Source of the DNA: Struthidea cinerea
Taxonomy: Eukaryota > Chordata > Aves > Passeriformes > Corcoracidae
Direction of reading: 5' to 3'
Length of the DNA stretch: 64,000 bases
NCBI GenBank assembly: GCA_013397865.1
Contig: VZTI01003644.1
Coordinates: 1-64,000, forward strand
Below the pieces are notes generated by a model. It ran no database searches, was not told the DNA's origin, and worked only from the letters and a program-made list of their open reading frames with translations. This document shows positions 1 to 11,070 of the stretch, in pieces. Positions within the stretch are counted from its first letter, which is position 1, and each line of letters opens with the position of its first letter. The translations under genes and the position numbers were made by a program.

Positions 1-1311
1 CAGAGAGACAAAGAGACAGTAGAGAGGTAGAAAATAAGATGGAAGATTACTTTTCTGAAGAATAATATACTCAGTATTTAAATGAAATAATGCATTATCT
101 CTTTGTATCCTATTAATTAGAGTAGCTTTATAATATGAAACTCATTATTAGGCTACCTGTTTATCAGCAAGGCTGTCATGCAGCATTACTAAACCTGACC
201 AAGATACACACTGTGATTGAGCCATGATAGTATGTAGAGGTGTCCTGAATTCCACTTAGGAGCCTTGGCTTAGAGAGCTGGGTCCTCTGCTGCAGGAGTA
301 TCTGAGTGTCTTTGGGGTGAGAGTCACAAAGCCTAGGTGAGATGAGCACCTACACAGCAGTGTATGGGTGAAATGATGGGATTTTCCTGTATAGGGCTTG
401 GTTCTCCTCTCCCATTCTAAAGTCTAGCATTGAATGCAGCAATACCCCTTAAATTAAATTACATTGCAATTGATATGCTGGACAGTTTTCCTAAATGGAA
501 TGTGTTCAATGTGCAATTTAATACTAGCTGGTTTAATTATTGAGGTCTTTATCATAAAACAACACTTAAAATTGTATATGAGAAGGAGAGTTATAAAATA
601 GGAGAATATGAGCTAGTAAGTGGGTAAGATTTCTGCAATTATAGACAATTTCTTAGTATTTCCCCAAAATAACCATTATCTCTCATTTTACCTATCTACT
701 CTTCCTCTTTCACATTTGTTTTTGTTTTCTTTCTGTCTCCATGCAGAGATAAATGGAACAGATTATGTGCCTTTGCTATAATACATGAATTTGCCGTAAT
801 TTATCTCTATATTGCTTCATTATTAACTTGTTAAAGTCACTGGAAATGGCAGAAGTTCCTTAAACTCTTACCATTTCCCTACTAATGGCACGAAAGTAAC
901 AACTGCTACAGTTGTCTCATAAATGATACCATAACCAGGGAATAGCACTCTGGACCACTGTTTTCTAGCAACTTGGTGTTTGTTGCTGTGATGAATAAGA
1001 AGACCCCTATTGATCTCCTATAAAACAAAAGTTCATTGGATAACAGAAAAACACAAGCCATGTGTTGTTGTTTCTCATCTGTAATTAGAGTGACCACATG
1101 AAATAAAATTTTCCCTGTTAGTGGTCAGCTACTGTAATATGGAGTTTTCTGGAAGAAACTTGTTGGTAGTAGATAAGAAAGGAGAAGTGCAGGCCATGAC
1201 AAGAGGAGATATTTGCATCTCAGGCAAGCGGACAATTTGTACATTTGACATTATAATCCCTCTCCAAAACCTGGTGGAGAGCTGTTCTTAGGAAATGCCT
1301 TACTAAGTCTC
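1..1311. other. AT-rich unique sequence, no gene seen
   Basis: I see no coding frame of convincing quality, no RNA gene and no recognisable repeat here. Short open frames exist but look like chance AT-rich translations. If the coding-like fragment at 1312-1603 is the last exon of a minus-strand gene, this stretch would be its 3' flank, but I see no AATAAA on the minus strand close below the stop. Confidence 0.5.
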
Positions 1312-1603
1312 TCAAAGAGCCTTAACCTTATGGTTATGGTGCAGAAAGACTTCTGAAAGCCGATGGGATCCGCTCTCACTCTGCACTACAACATGTGTGA
1401 GACAAGCCATGGTTTCATCATCAAATTTCAGCATCTGTTCTCCATGGGCAGTGTGATTTAATGCATGTGTCAGAAGTCCAGCATAGTTGTCCCTCTGCTC
1501 ACAGAGATTTCTCTTGTTTGAAGGCCTCAGTCTTGTTTTTTGTATTGTAGGTTGTGTGAAATGACAATGACATATCATCTGCTTTTTCTTCTTTCCAATG
1601 ATT
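1312..1603 (-). pseudogene. coding-like fragment, frameshifted; possible decayed terminal exon
   Basis: I do not recognise the protein. On the minus strand a frame runs from about 1512 to a TGA at 1312-1314 and encodes a stretch rich in D, E, H and M residues that looks like real protein (for example KFDDETMACLTHVV and GSHRLSEVFLHHNHK). Immediately upstream, a different frame is open from 1603 to 1502 (NHWKEEKADDMSLSFHTTYN and onward) and is closed by a stop at 1499-1501. The two segments read as one continuous protein interrupted by a one-base shift near 1500. An AG-ending pyrimidine-rich tract (about 1607-1635) lies upstream on the minus strand and could be an old splice acceptor, but an in-frame TGA follows it. 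Codon content looks coding; function is unknown. Alternatives are a retrocopy fragment, an assembly error in a live exon, or chance. Confidence 0.3.
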
Positions 1604-1689
1604 TCACTGATATGGAACTAGGGGAAGTCTGGAATAAAAGACTCTGATATGGTATTCTTTCTTTCTGAAAGCCATGGGTTGTAATTTGT

Positions 1690-1985
1690 ATTTTTGTTGT
1701 TGTTTGGTTTGTTTTTTGTTGTTGTTGTCATTGGTGGTGGTGGTGTGTGGTTTTTGTTGTTTGTTTGTTTTGGGGTTTTTTGTGTGATTTTTTTTTGTTT
1801 GTTTGGGTTTTTTGCTTGGGGTTTTTGGTGTTTTTTTTTGTTTGTTTGTTTTATGGAGGGTTTTTTTTTTTTNTTTTTTTTTTTTTTTTCTTTGTTTGTT
1901 TTTTGGGGTTTTTTGGTTGCTGTTGTTGTGTGGAGGTTTTTCTGGTTTGGTTGGGTTTTGGTTGTTTTGGTTTTTTTTTAAATTT
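1690..1985. repeat. T/G low-complexity block with one N
   Basis: The + strand is almost only T and G, built of TTTG, TTG and TTTTTGG units, with a T run of nearly 30 bases broken by a single N at 1873. Open frames across it give F/V/G/L-only peptides and are not genes. The N most likely marks uncertain homopolymer length. Confidence 0.85.
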
Positions 1986-2031
1986 TATTTTTAAGAAGTA
2001 TGTCTACCACCCTCTGGAACATTTCATCTGT

Positions 2032-2077
2032 GTTGTCATTTCCAAAGTTCATGACATCAAGTTGTCATTTCCAAAGT
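2032..2077 (+). repeat. 17-bp direct repeat
   Basis: GTTGTCATTTCCAAAGT occurs at 2032-2048 and again at 2061-2077, 12 bases apart. It looks like a small local duplication just upstream of the CR1 tail. Confidence 0.8.
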
Positions 2078-2119
2078 CATTAAAATATCCTCCCAGACAA
2101 CACTTGTCAGAAGGTTCCT

Positions 2120-2200
2120 CAAAGAGGCAGTGCTAGGTTTGCAGTTGGACTCAATGATCTTAAAGGTCTTTTCCAATCTAAAAGGTTGTATGATTCTAAA
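2120..2200 (+). mobile_element. CR1 LINE 3' tail fragment
   Basis: The sequence matches the end of the CR1 3' region: a GTTGGACTCAATGATCTTA-like segment, then AAGGTCTTTTCCAATCTAAA, then TATGATTCTA. Only the last 80 or so bases remain, which is usual for 5'-truncated CR1 copies. The family assignment rests on my knowledge of the CR1 tail; the exact subfamily is not determined. Confidence 0.8.
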
Positions 2201-4385
2201 ATACAGTTAACCAAAACTAAAGGTACCGTAGCAGTGTACATATTTTATAGAACACACATTATGTTGATTGATTTGATACTGTATGTGTAAAGAAATAGGA
2301 TAGAGCTGACGAGGAGAACTTGAATGGAGACTTGATCACCACCTCAGGTGTAACAAATTGCTGTAGGAAATAAGGACTAAGATTCCCCAAATGGAAGCTG
2401 AAGCATAACACAAGCAAACCACTTGCTTTATGTTGACACTTTATCTGAATTCAATATCCTGTATAAACATTGTCCATTTTCTTTAATAAATCTAGTCATA
2501 ATAATAAGGGATTCGCTGCAACTGGGAAATGTATGTAATGCCTACGGAACTTCTGATAGTTTCCATGTAGCTCTGAGAATAATTATTAGCTTTTCTGTGG
2601 TGAAAACATACCAGTATTTTATCACTATAATTGTCAGCCTCAGTGATCGTTTTGATTATAGTACCTTATGTTTCACAGCACACTGTATTCAGAATAGAGT
2701 AACTTAATGGTATCTTTGACTTCAGTCTGTTTTTATGTGTCCCTCCATGTAGTTGTGTGTGAAGCAAGTTCTCCTATAAGCGGGAAGTATCCTCATAATG
2801 TCTTCAGTAAAAAAAGACTTAGGTTGTTTTTTTCATTGTGTACGGTGAAATGAGTTAAAACTCAGTGTGACAAGCTGACTCTGAAAGTTATAGCTGCTTC
2901 TGTTTGCTTTTTCTCAAACATACCTTTGGCAAAGCAGTGTGGCCTCTAATTTGTTACTACACTCACACTTAACATATTCCTTAGTGTACCCGGTTCTGGG
3001 GGGGGGCGCAACTTTATGAAGCTATTTTTCCATTTCTGAGCCTCTTTATTTATCTGAAAAACAAAGGTAATGATGCTGACTTACTTTCCATAGTGCTTTG
3101 GGAAAAGACCATGCAAGAGTGAAGTATAGTAATTACCACTCTTCTTCAAAGACTGCATTTTTTTAGTTTAACCAAAGAAGTTTCTGTAACTTCTAGTTTT
3201 ATTGTTTCACTTTTTATATTCTATTATACCACTACTATACTACTTTTTTTAGTGAAATAAATATTCTGAAATTACTTGCCAGTGTAGAATTCTGACTAAT
3301 ATATTTACTGTCTTAATAAAACAGCTTTGGTTCTATTGGAAGATTAAAATGCAGATGAGATGAACTGCCTAAAGAAAGAACACTCACTTAATAAACTAGT
3401 TTATTACGATAATACTGTAGTCTGGAAACAATTTTTCAAAGCCTATTAGCATACATAAAAACATTGTTATCTCTGTGTTTGTTTAAAATAACTCTGAAAC
3501 CTGTTTTTCAGAAGAGTTGAAGTTTGAAAGTTGAGGTGACCTGGGTGAAAATTGCTAGATGTTATGATTACTATTTATTGCTGCCTTCATGTTTGCTTTA
3601 TTACACTTCTGGATGTATTCATTATTGATATACATGGCTAATACTTTTAGAATCCTTATAAGATCTTGAAATCAATTTACATGCTGTGGTGATTTAAAAA
3701 GTTCATAAGCAAAATGTAAAAATATTTCTTCTGTGTATGTAATTTTTGAGTTTATTGATCATTTACTCATTATTTTTGAAGGGAGAGAATATAAATACAG
3801 CTCCAAATTTACTTTTTGTCTCACACAACTAACTTAATGTAAAGTAAAACGCATACTTTCCCCATGACGGTCCTGACATGGCTCTAAACTAAGGGTGATA
3901 CAGTGTCACGGAGTTGAATATGGTACCGTTCTCTAGAGAAGTCTATGCATCAATGAGGATATAAAGTTATTAAAGAGTAAGTTACATATGTATGTTTTTA
4001 TATATATAATTCATATGCAGTATTTTTGGTGCATAGGAAGGAAAGGCAGGCGCCAACTGAAAGAAGATGACACATATCTAGTGCAAGTACCATACCAGAG
4101 AGGCGCCTCACCTTCGCATGTGGTCAAAAGGAATCAAACACAAAGACAACACATAAATACAAGGACCCCTATATGTTGCTCTGAGTCAGCAACCTACTCT
4201 GTTAGCTTTTGGCTAATTTTGCCTGTTGTACCTCTTATGCAGAGTTTTCTAGTTCCAGATTTTGTAAAAAAAATTCATAGCAAAACTTTGTGTATTCAAT
4301 CTAATTCTGTAAAAAGGAGAAAAAAAGTGTTGTATGACATCATGAGGCCTTTCTGTTAGTCATTAATTTCTCTATTCTTATTATA
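2201..4385. other. unique AT-rich sequence
   Basis: Nothing recognisable apart from a run of nine Gs at 2998-3006. Open frames here have no protein-like composition. Confidence 0.5.
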
Positions 4386-4650
4386 AGGAGAATTCTTCTT
4401 TAAGAAGTTTTCTGCAGGACCATGATCCCTGACCAGCTGGTCAGCTTTAGGTCCTGGGTCCCCTGGGCAGGAGAGATCTGAAAGGAGCAGCCTGAGGGGG
4501 ACTCCCCCCTTGCTTAGGGGCTGCTCAGCCCATGCCATTCACCTGGCTGGGTGTCAGAGGGCAGCAGTGCTGGGGTCAGTGCCTGCCTGCTGGCCTTTTG
4601 TCCCCAGTGGCCTCTGCTAACCTGCCTGAGGGCCAGCCCCACTCCCATGC
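4386..4650. other. GC-rich, CpG-poor patch
   Basis: A sharp rise in G and C against AT-rich flanks, with almost no CG dinucleotides and many CTG/CAG and CCTGGG words. I see no CR1 or LTR hallmark. It may be an old methylated, CpG-decayed repeat or a conserved noncoding block. The 60-codon minus-strand frame in it has no recognisable domain. Confidence 0.4.
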
Positions 4651-5234
4651 TTCCTGATGTCTGCTAAACAAATGTTTTCTTGGTGACTTCAGCTGCAGTT
4701 AGCTAGATGTTCTCCCCTCATAGATATTTAGGTGTAGGTGCTAAAAAGCTAGAAGCAGAGAAGTTCTTCAGCCTTTTCTCAATATTCTGTGAGAAGACTG
4801 TCTTTCCTATGTAAACTATTTTAAACACGGTCACAGTTTCATAAACTTCTTGCACTCGCAAGTTCTTTTGCAAGATTGTTATGGCTTCGACTTTGAAAAT
4901 ATTATGGAATAGGTCTCTTAAGAGTTGGACAATCCTCTCAAGAGGTGGATGGCCGAGGAACCAATTACCTATTGCCACTCAACACACTTTTTGCGATCTA
5001 TCCTATATAGTAGTCAGAAAATTATTAAAGAAAAGCTTTGGCTTCCACTTGTTCATAAGCCTGGACTCTATGTCGTTTTCTTTATGCGCCTCGGACGTAA
5101 CAGTGACATTTAGGTCTTGATTAGATTGTCCAATTCTACAGTAGGAGAATTGAAAACTCCTACAGCTAGGAGTTTGAAAAGCTGGCAAAAGAAATAGTGC
5201 CTTCCTTGTGTTCTGGTATCTGTTAGAAAGCAAA

Positions 5235-5323
5235 TTTCCTTTTTTCCCTCTTCCTTTTTCCTTTTTTCCTTTCCCTTCCTCCTTTCCCTGTCCTTTTTTT
5301 CCCCCTTTTTTCTTTTTTTTTAA
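5235..5323 (+). repeat. polypyrimidine tract
   Basis: About 90 bases of nearly pure C and T (TTCC, TTTTTTCC and CCCTTTT units). The complementary strand gives a lysine-rich artefactual frame. Simple-sequence DNA, not a gene. Confidence 0.85.
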
Positions 5324-8300
5324 GGGCAATTGGAATAGAACCTCTTGAATTTCAGAGAAGAATATTTAACATAGCTATTTCAGCCCTTTCCTGGGGAAGT
5401 TAGTCAATATTAAGGCACTTTGACACATGGCAATAGGATAAGATGGATCATCCTCAAACTGATGGAAAGATTGCAGGTGATTTCCTTTTGTGACTGAGAC
5501 TCGTGTGAAAACTAGAGACATAGCTGAGGTAAAACCAATCTGTAATTATATTAATTAGAATAAACCAATAACTTAGTATTTATCATTTGTTTATTTCATG
5601 TTGTTCACATATCTTTAGATCAACTCAGAAATATACTTAGGAACCAGGCCTGACAAGTACAATTTAATTACTATAATACATTTCTTTGGATGCCTATGAA
5701 AGTAAAATGGTCAACAGGCCATTACACTTCCTTTATTTAAGAAAAGTGCATATAAATGACATAATGGAAAATGCTTGCAGGTGACGTTTTTAGAAGACTG
5801 GCAAAAGATGTCAGGTGATGCACTCAGGTGCACATTTAGATGCCATTAGCTGACGACACACATATGAGAGGCACAGTATAAAATTCAGAGACCATTTCAC
5901 TTGCACATATTTTCCCCTCTATTCACAGAATACAAATAGACCATATAGAGTTGGGTGGGGCTGCCAAGGAGATTAATTTTTATATTAACAAAATTTCATT
6001 AGGATTCTAATACCTCTGTACTCCAGTCTGCAAGTATATTAAATCTTTCAAGATAAGGTATTTTCAGTTCTTTACTAAGTAATCATCTGGGCAATCTCTG
6101 TCTTTTCCTTTACAAAAATTACTAGCAGATAGTGCTGTACATCTGCATTTTCCCAAACGACGGTGATAAGAAAAAACAGTGCTTGATAAAGTGACTGAGA
6201 ATTAGCATGGTGAAGGTAAAAAGAGTTTTTGTGCCTTTGGTATTGGGCGTGGCAGGTTTGAAACAAGGGTTTGTAAGGTACAATCCAAACATGGCCTTTC
6301 AGAGAGATTCAGGCTGTCCATGACTGCAGATGAAACTGATTCCTTTCCATTACAGAAACCAGGCAGTGAAAATATGATGCAGGGAAACAGGCAGCATACA
6401 CAGCAGCTTTCATTTCAGATGTCTTAAGCCAAAGGAGTGATTCATTCTCAGGAACTGATTTTAATCACAGTCAAAGACAGCTATCCTACTGCTCACATAT
6501 ATCCTCCTCTAAGCAGCATTGTCTCCACACAGGATGTCGCAACTAAGCATAAAAAGTCCCTTACGTCAAAGGAATATTTGACTGACTGCTAAAAAAATTG
6601 AATTCTTTGAATGTGACATGTAGCAGCATGTTCTGACAATTTATGGAATTCAAATATATTTGTTGAAAAGCTGAGACTAAACAGAATGAAATAAAGTAGT
6701 GAGCAATGAGCAGCAGAGCACATTACTTTATATATGACAAGGGGGGTAGCTGGGATTTACCTCACAGAGGCTGAAATGTGTGCCACTAGCACAGCCTAAA
6801 CTCAAGAATAAATAGATCACTACTGAGGACTGACTTAGTCCAAGTACCTTAAACCATCTACCTTACCCACACATTAGTGAACATGCAAAGTTGTGATTCA
6901 CACAATAACTTTTTAGTTTTTACTTTTTGCTCCCTTTTCTTCCACCACGGAAACAGTATTACTAAATTGATGAAGAGCTGCATACAAAGTTTAAAAAAAA
7001 CTGGTACATTTTTTCCCCAAACATGTAGAGATATACTAAAACAACCTAACCCAATAAGCTATTTTTTTTAATAATTCTTGATTTTATATTATCAGTGAAT
7101 TCCAAAGCTTGTAATTTTCAGGGGTTCTATTTAGTTTTTACTCTGTGTTGAATTAAGATGACAATGGAAATAAAAAAAAAAAAAGGTCAGTAAGCTACTA
7201 TTTGAATAAAAATTAAGTGTGACTATGCAGTAGTTATTAAAAAGTGTTTATCAGTGACAAGACAGTGCTTTATTAAGCTAAAAATCTGTGTCTACTCTGT
7301 GCAAGTCAAGATTTTTTAACTAGTAGAATTCAGCTTGTCATATTTGCATCACAACTACATTATTAGTGAAAAAACAAGCTCTCAGGTTTTTTTTTTTTTT
7401 TTTTACTTAGTTTTATCTATTGGGAATAAACTTCCTAATCTAGGAAACAAAATTCTGAATCTTCAGAAATGGCTATGAGTCCCTTTCAACAAATTCTGGT
7501 ATTTTGTAAAATCTATCCCTCATTTTGCTAGTCTTTCATTAAATTATAGCCAGTATAAGTGGTAAGTAGGCAGGGCTTAAGTCTCATTTTAAGTTAGCTT
7601 TGTAGTTTATACTGATACGGGACTTGAGATAAGTTATGATGTCAACTGATAATATAATTCTAGTAAGAACAACTACTGTAATAAAACAGTAAAAAACCAA
7701 AAATGTATGTTAAAATAATAAGCATTTGAACTTTTTGTATGTGTGTATTTAGTAAAAATTGGAGATCTGGAGTATGTCTTCATTTTATTCTTGTTGCTTT
7801 CTATGTGTGTAATCCATTATTGTTATAGAAAATATTTTAAATCAGAACTATTGTGTTGCAAAAATGACTTACAGCATTGCAACCACCAGGTTGTCTTTAC
7901 GTGACAGGGTGCGTCACTGATCTAAAGAAAGACATGCCAGCAAACTTCCCCTCACAGGCTGTACAAGAAGACGTGAAATATTACTGATGCTGTTTGCATG
8001 GGGATAACCTCCAAAGCACAGTCAGTTCTGCAAAGCCTGTTTGTTTCTAACACTTACATAAACAATGCAATCCTCAATTTTTGCTTAAGGATGTATTTTT
8101 AATCTATGAATCTCTTTATCAATCTCTCTATGCTGAAATATAAGAACTTTTTTTGAGATATTTGTGGTTTTCGTAGTCTATGAGCTTTGATACTTATGCT
8201 TTAGCCTGTGTACACATTACAAAATACCCTTAGCCATGGCCGTTCTCTCAAAGACCAGTAACAGATTACACAAAATTCTACTAAGACAGTTGTGATCAAA

Positions 8301-10849
8301 AGAAAAAAATATAGAAAAGAAAAAATATAGTTTTTCCTATAGCCAAAATATACAGTTGTTAAAGTTTCAACTGAGCAAGCAAAAATATTATGAGCTATTT
8401 TTGATTTCAATTAAAAATCACACAAGCTTTGCATTCCTTTACTTCCATTTTCAAGTCATTGTTTTTGCATATAAAACCCCCTTACATTTTCAGTGTTTGC
8501 TTTGTTGGCCCTCCAAATATTTTAAAATCCATTTTGTATGTATGTTCCCTACTGTGTGATTTGTACTAAGAAGTTTTGAAGCCATTTTCACAGTTCTTTG
8601 ATGCAGATATCTGCAAAAGAGTGATGAAATGCTGTCATGACAATGTAGTCCTTTATTTCTGGTGTTTGTATCTGTTTATCTAGTATATATTAAAAAGACT
8701 CCAGTACCTCAGCCCAGGATTATTTCTCCTGGAGTTATTGTTTCCAGATTGTCATTTGAGCTATGTAATTTGTCAAGGTTTGACTCTGTTATGTTGAAAG
8801 CCTTTTTTTCCCAACCCCAGCAAGAGAGCCATTACAATTATGACTTTCACTGGCTTTTCTTTTTTTTGCAGTAGACAGCACTCCTACATCTCATGATTGC
8901 AAATGAATCCAGTTATGAAAACATTTGTAATTTCTTCACATGCCTCTCTCTTTAGTCTGCGTTTTCTCTCTATGTTTTGTTTTCTTGTTTTACCTCCCGT
9001 TTTCAGGAACAATATTGTTATCTAGAATAAGGGCAGTTGCAAATGACTGAAAAGGACCTGCTTTCCTCAGTATAGCAGTTTATCAGTGCTCTGTGGAGAC
9101 TGTAGAAGAAACCTGAGCCTGAAAAATGTCCCATACACTTACATTTTATCTTTAGTTTATTCCTATACCCAACTTTTACAAGAAAAAATGTGTTAATAAT
9201 GGAAGATGTTGAAATGCTCTTAAAGACTCACAGAGGATTATAAATACCTACTGTGAGAAAAGATTACTTCGGTGCTTAGGTTAGCAAGTAGCTTACTAAT
9301 GACTATTCCAAACCCCATTTACTATTGTTATTACCTACTCTGCCTTAATTTTCAACTCAAGCCTTTATGTGTTGGGAAAATTGTTGGAATTTCCTTATAT
9401 CCAGCCAGGACAGAAAACATCACCTCCACTTCTGCTCAGCAATACAGATCCAATCAGTGTGAAGTTCCTGGACAGGTTTTGTACACATTTGTGTGCATCA
9501 CCTGATTGCTACTTCATCCTAATTGGGTTGGGGAACAGTGTCTCACCATACATTCTTCTCTCTCTCTCTCCTTCCTAAATGATGGTAATAAGGAATGTGG
9601 TGATCCTTGGACTATTGGCAGGCTCTGCCACCAGCAGTGGCCCAGATGGAGCCCCGTCAGGGAGGGCATGGCCTGCGCTTGAGTCACTCTCAGCTCCCAG
9701 CTCAGCCTCCACTGTGAAGCAGCCTGCTCATTCTGCTTCCTGGCACACTTAATCAAAACCTAAAGAAAATAAATGTTCAGTGCTACGAAAGGAGAGAACT
9801 GCAGCCTTTAACTGATAGCTATCTGATGCAGAAACAAAACCCATGTTCTCCCAGTGCCACAAAGTGCTCAAGGTCCAGAGGGCAATGCATGTGCTTTTCC
9901 TTGGATTTGTTTTGAAGCTCACTCCTTTGGGCTTTGAAATCTCAGTTATACTGCAAGAACTCACTGCCTGCGAATACCTCCATAAAGTCAACAATTACCA
10001 CCATAATATAAATAAAAGGATGTATCATCTAAAATGTGAGCAGAGGAGGAAATGCCAGATGGCCATTTCTCTTCTTTCCCCATAGCCTGATTAAAAACTT
10101 TGTCAAGCAAGAGAAACAGATCCAAAATCAATTTATTTTGCTGCAGAATCTTCCTCCTCATCTGCATAGAAATATAGAATATTTTGGAGGCAATTTCCAT
10201 TTCACCTGTTGAAGTTACCGTAATTTGCTTTAGTTTCATTTAATCACATTAATTTAACACAGGGATCTGGAGCAAAAACTTCTCTGTTCTTGATCATAAG
10301 GGCTAGCGAAAGAGACCTGCACCCAGCTGGGCACCACCTTTTTATCTGCCCTGAGAAATATTAAAAAAGATAGTGGAAAGTGCCTGCCTAGGTCAAGAAA
10401 GGTTGCTAGGTACTCTCCAGAGAAAAACACCTTTCCCCCCTACCTTTCAGGTTGGATGCGAAAAGTAGGGCATGTATCCGTGTGTTTCGAGAAACAGCAG
10501 CATGTTCTCACTTATTGCATTTAATATTGAACTGATATTCTAGTCTTAGTCTAAAAATCCTTACCAGGGCTTCTATGCACATTAGCATTTTGGTTAAAAG
10601 CAAAACCAAAACTCCCACTGTATTATTTTAGAACTCAGGCAAGCTTGGATGCAAGAAAGCACCATGGGCAGTTCCACCCCAAAGTGCATAGCTGCAAGTA
10701 GAGAAAATTTAAGTGTCCAGGAACAATAAGATTAAAAAGTAAAAATGTTCAAATTCTGCCTAGATAACCTTCATATTTGTTTTTCAATGAAATGGCCTTA
10801 TTTTTAGTTTGAAGAAGGAATCAAATATTCTGTTTCACTGTGTGGATTT
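5324..10849. other. unique AT-rich sequence
   Basis: I see no gene, RNA gene or interspersed repeat. There is an A run near 7172 and an 18-base T run at 7387-7404. CT dinucleotides cluster near 9557-9572. Open frames look like chance frames. Confidence 0.5.
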
Positions 10850-11070
10850 GGGAATAAATACAGTTAGTCTAGGACTTGATTGGCAGCAGAAATACCCAGC
10901 TGAAACTTTGTGCATCACTGATAAATGTCAGTTTCAGCCTTCCTCAGAACCTTAGGGAAATGAAATGGGTCTCTCTGGAGCTCTGCAAGGTTGCTGCTTT
11001 TTTTTCACTTTAAGATGTGAATCGATTGATTTGATGAAAAGTAATTTATCAAGGGGTAAAAGCAACAGGA
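10850..11070. promoter_or_regulatory. candidate conserved noncoding element
   Basis: The segment combines complex, non-repetitive sequence with close-packed homeodomain/PBX/CUX-like words: TTGATTGG near 10876, and ATCGATTGATTTGATG followed by AATTTATC around 11024-11053. This resembles developmental enhancers in texture only. Conservation cannot be judged from one sequence, so the call is a guess from motif density. Confidence 0.2.

Noticed and set aside
1694..2136. Plus-strand frames of 63-129 codons rich in F, V, G and L
   Set aside because: Translation of T/G simple sequence that contains an N.
5003..5329. Lysine/glycine-rich minus-strand frame of 108 codons
   Set aside because: Complement of the polypyrimidine tract at 5235-5323.
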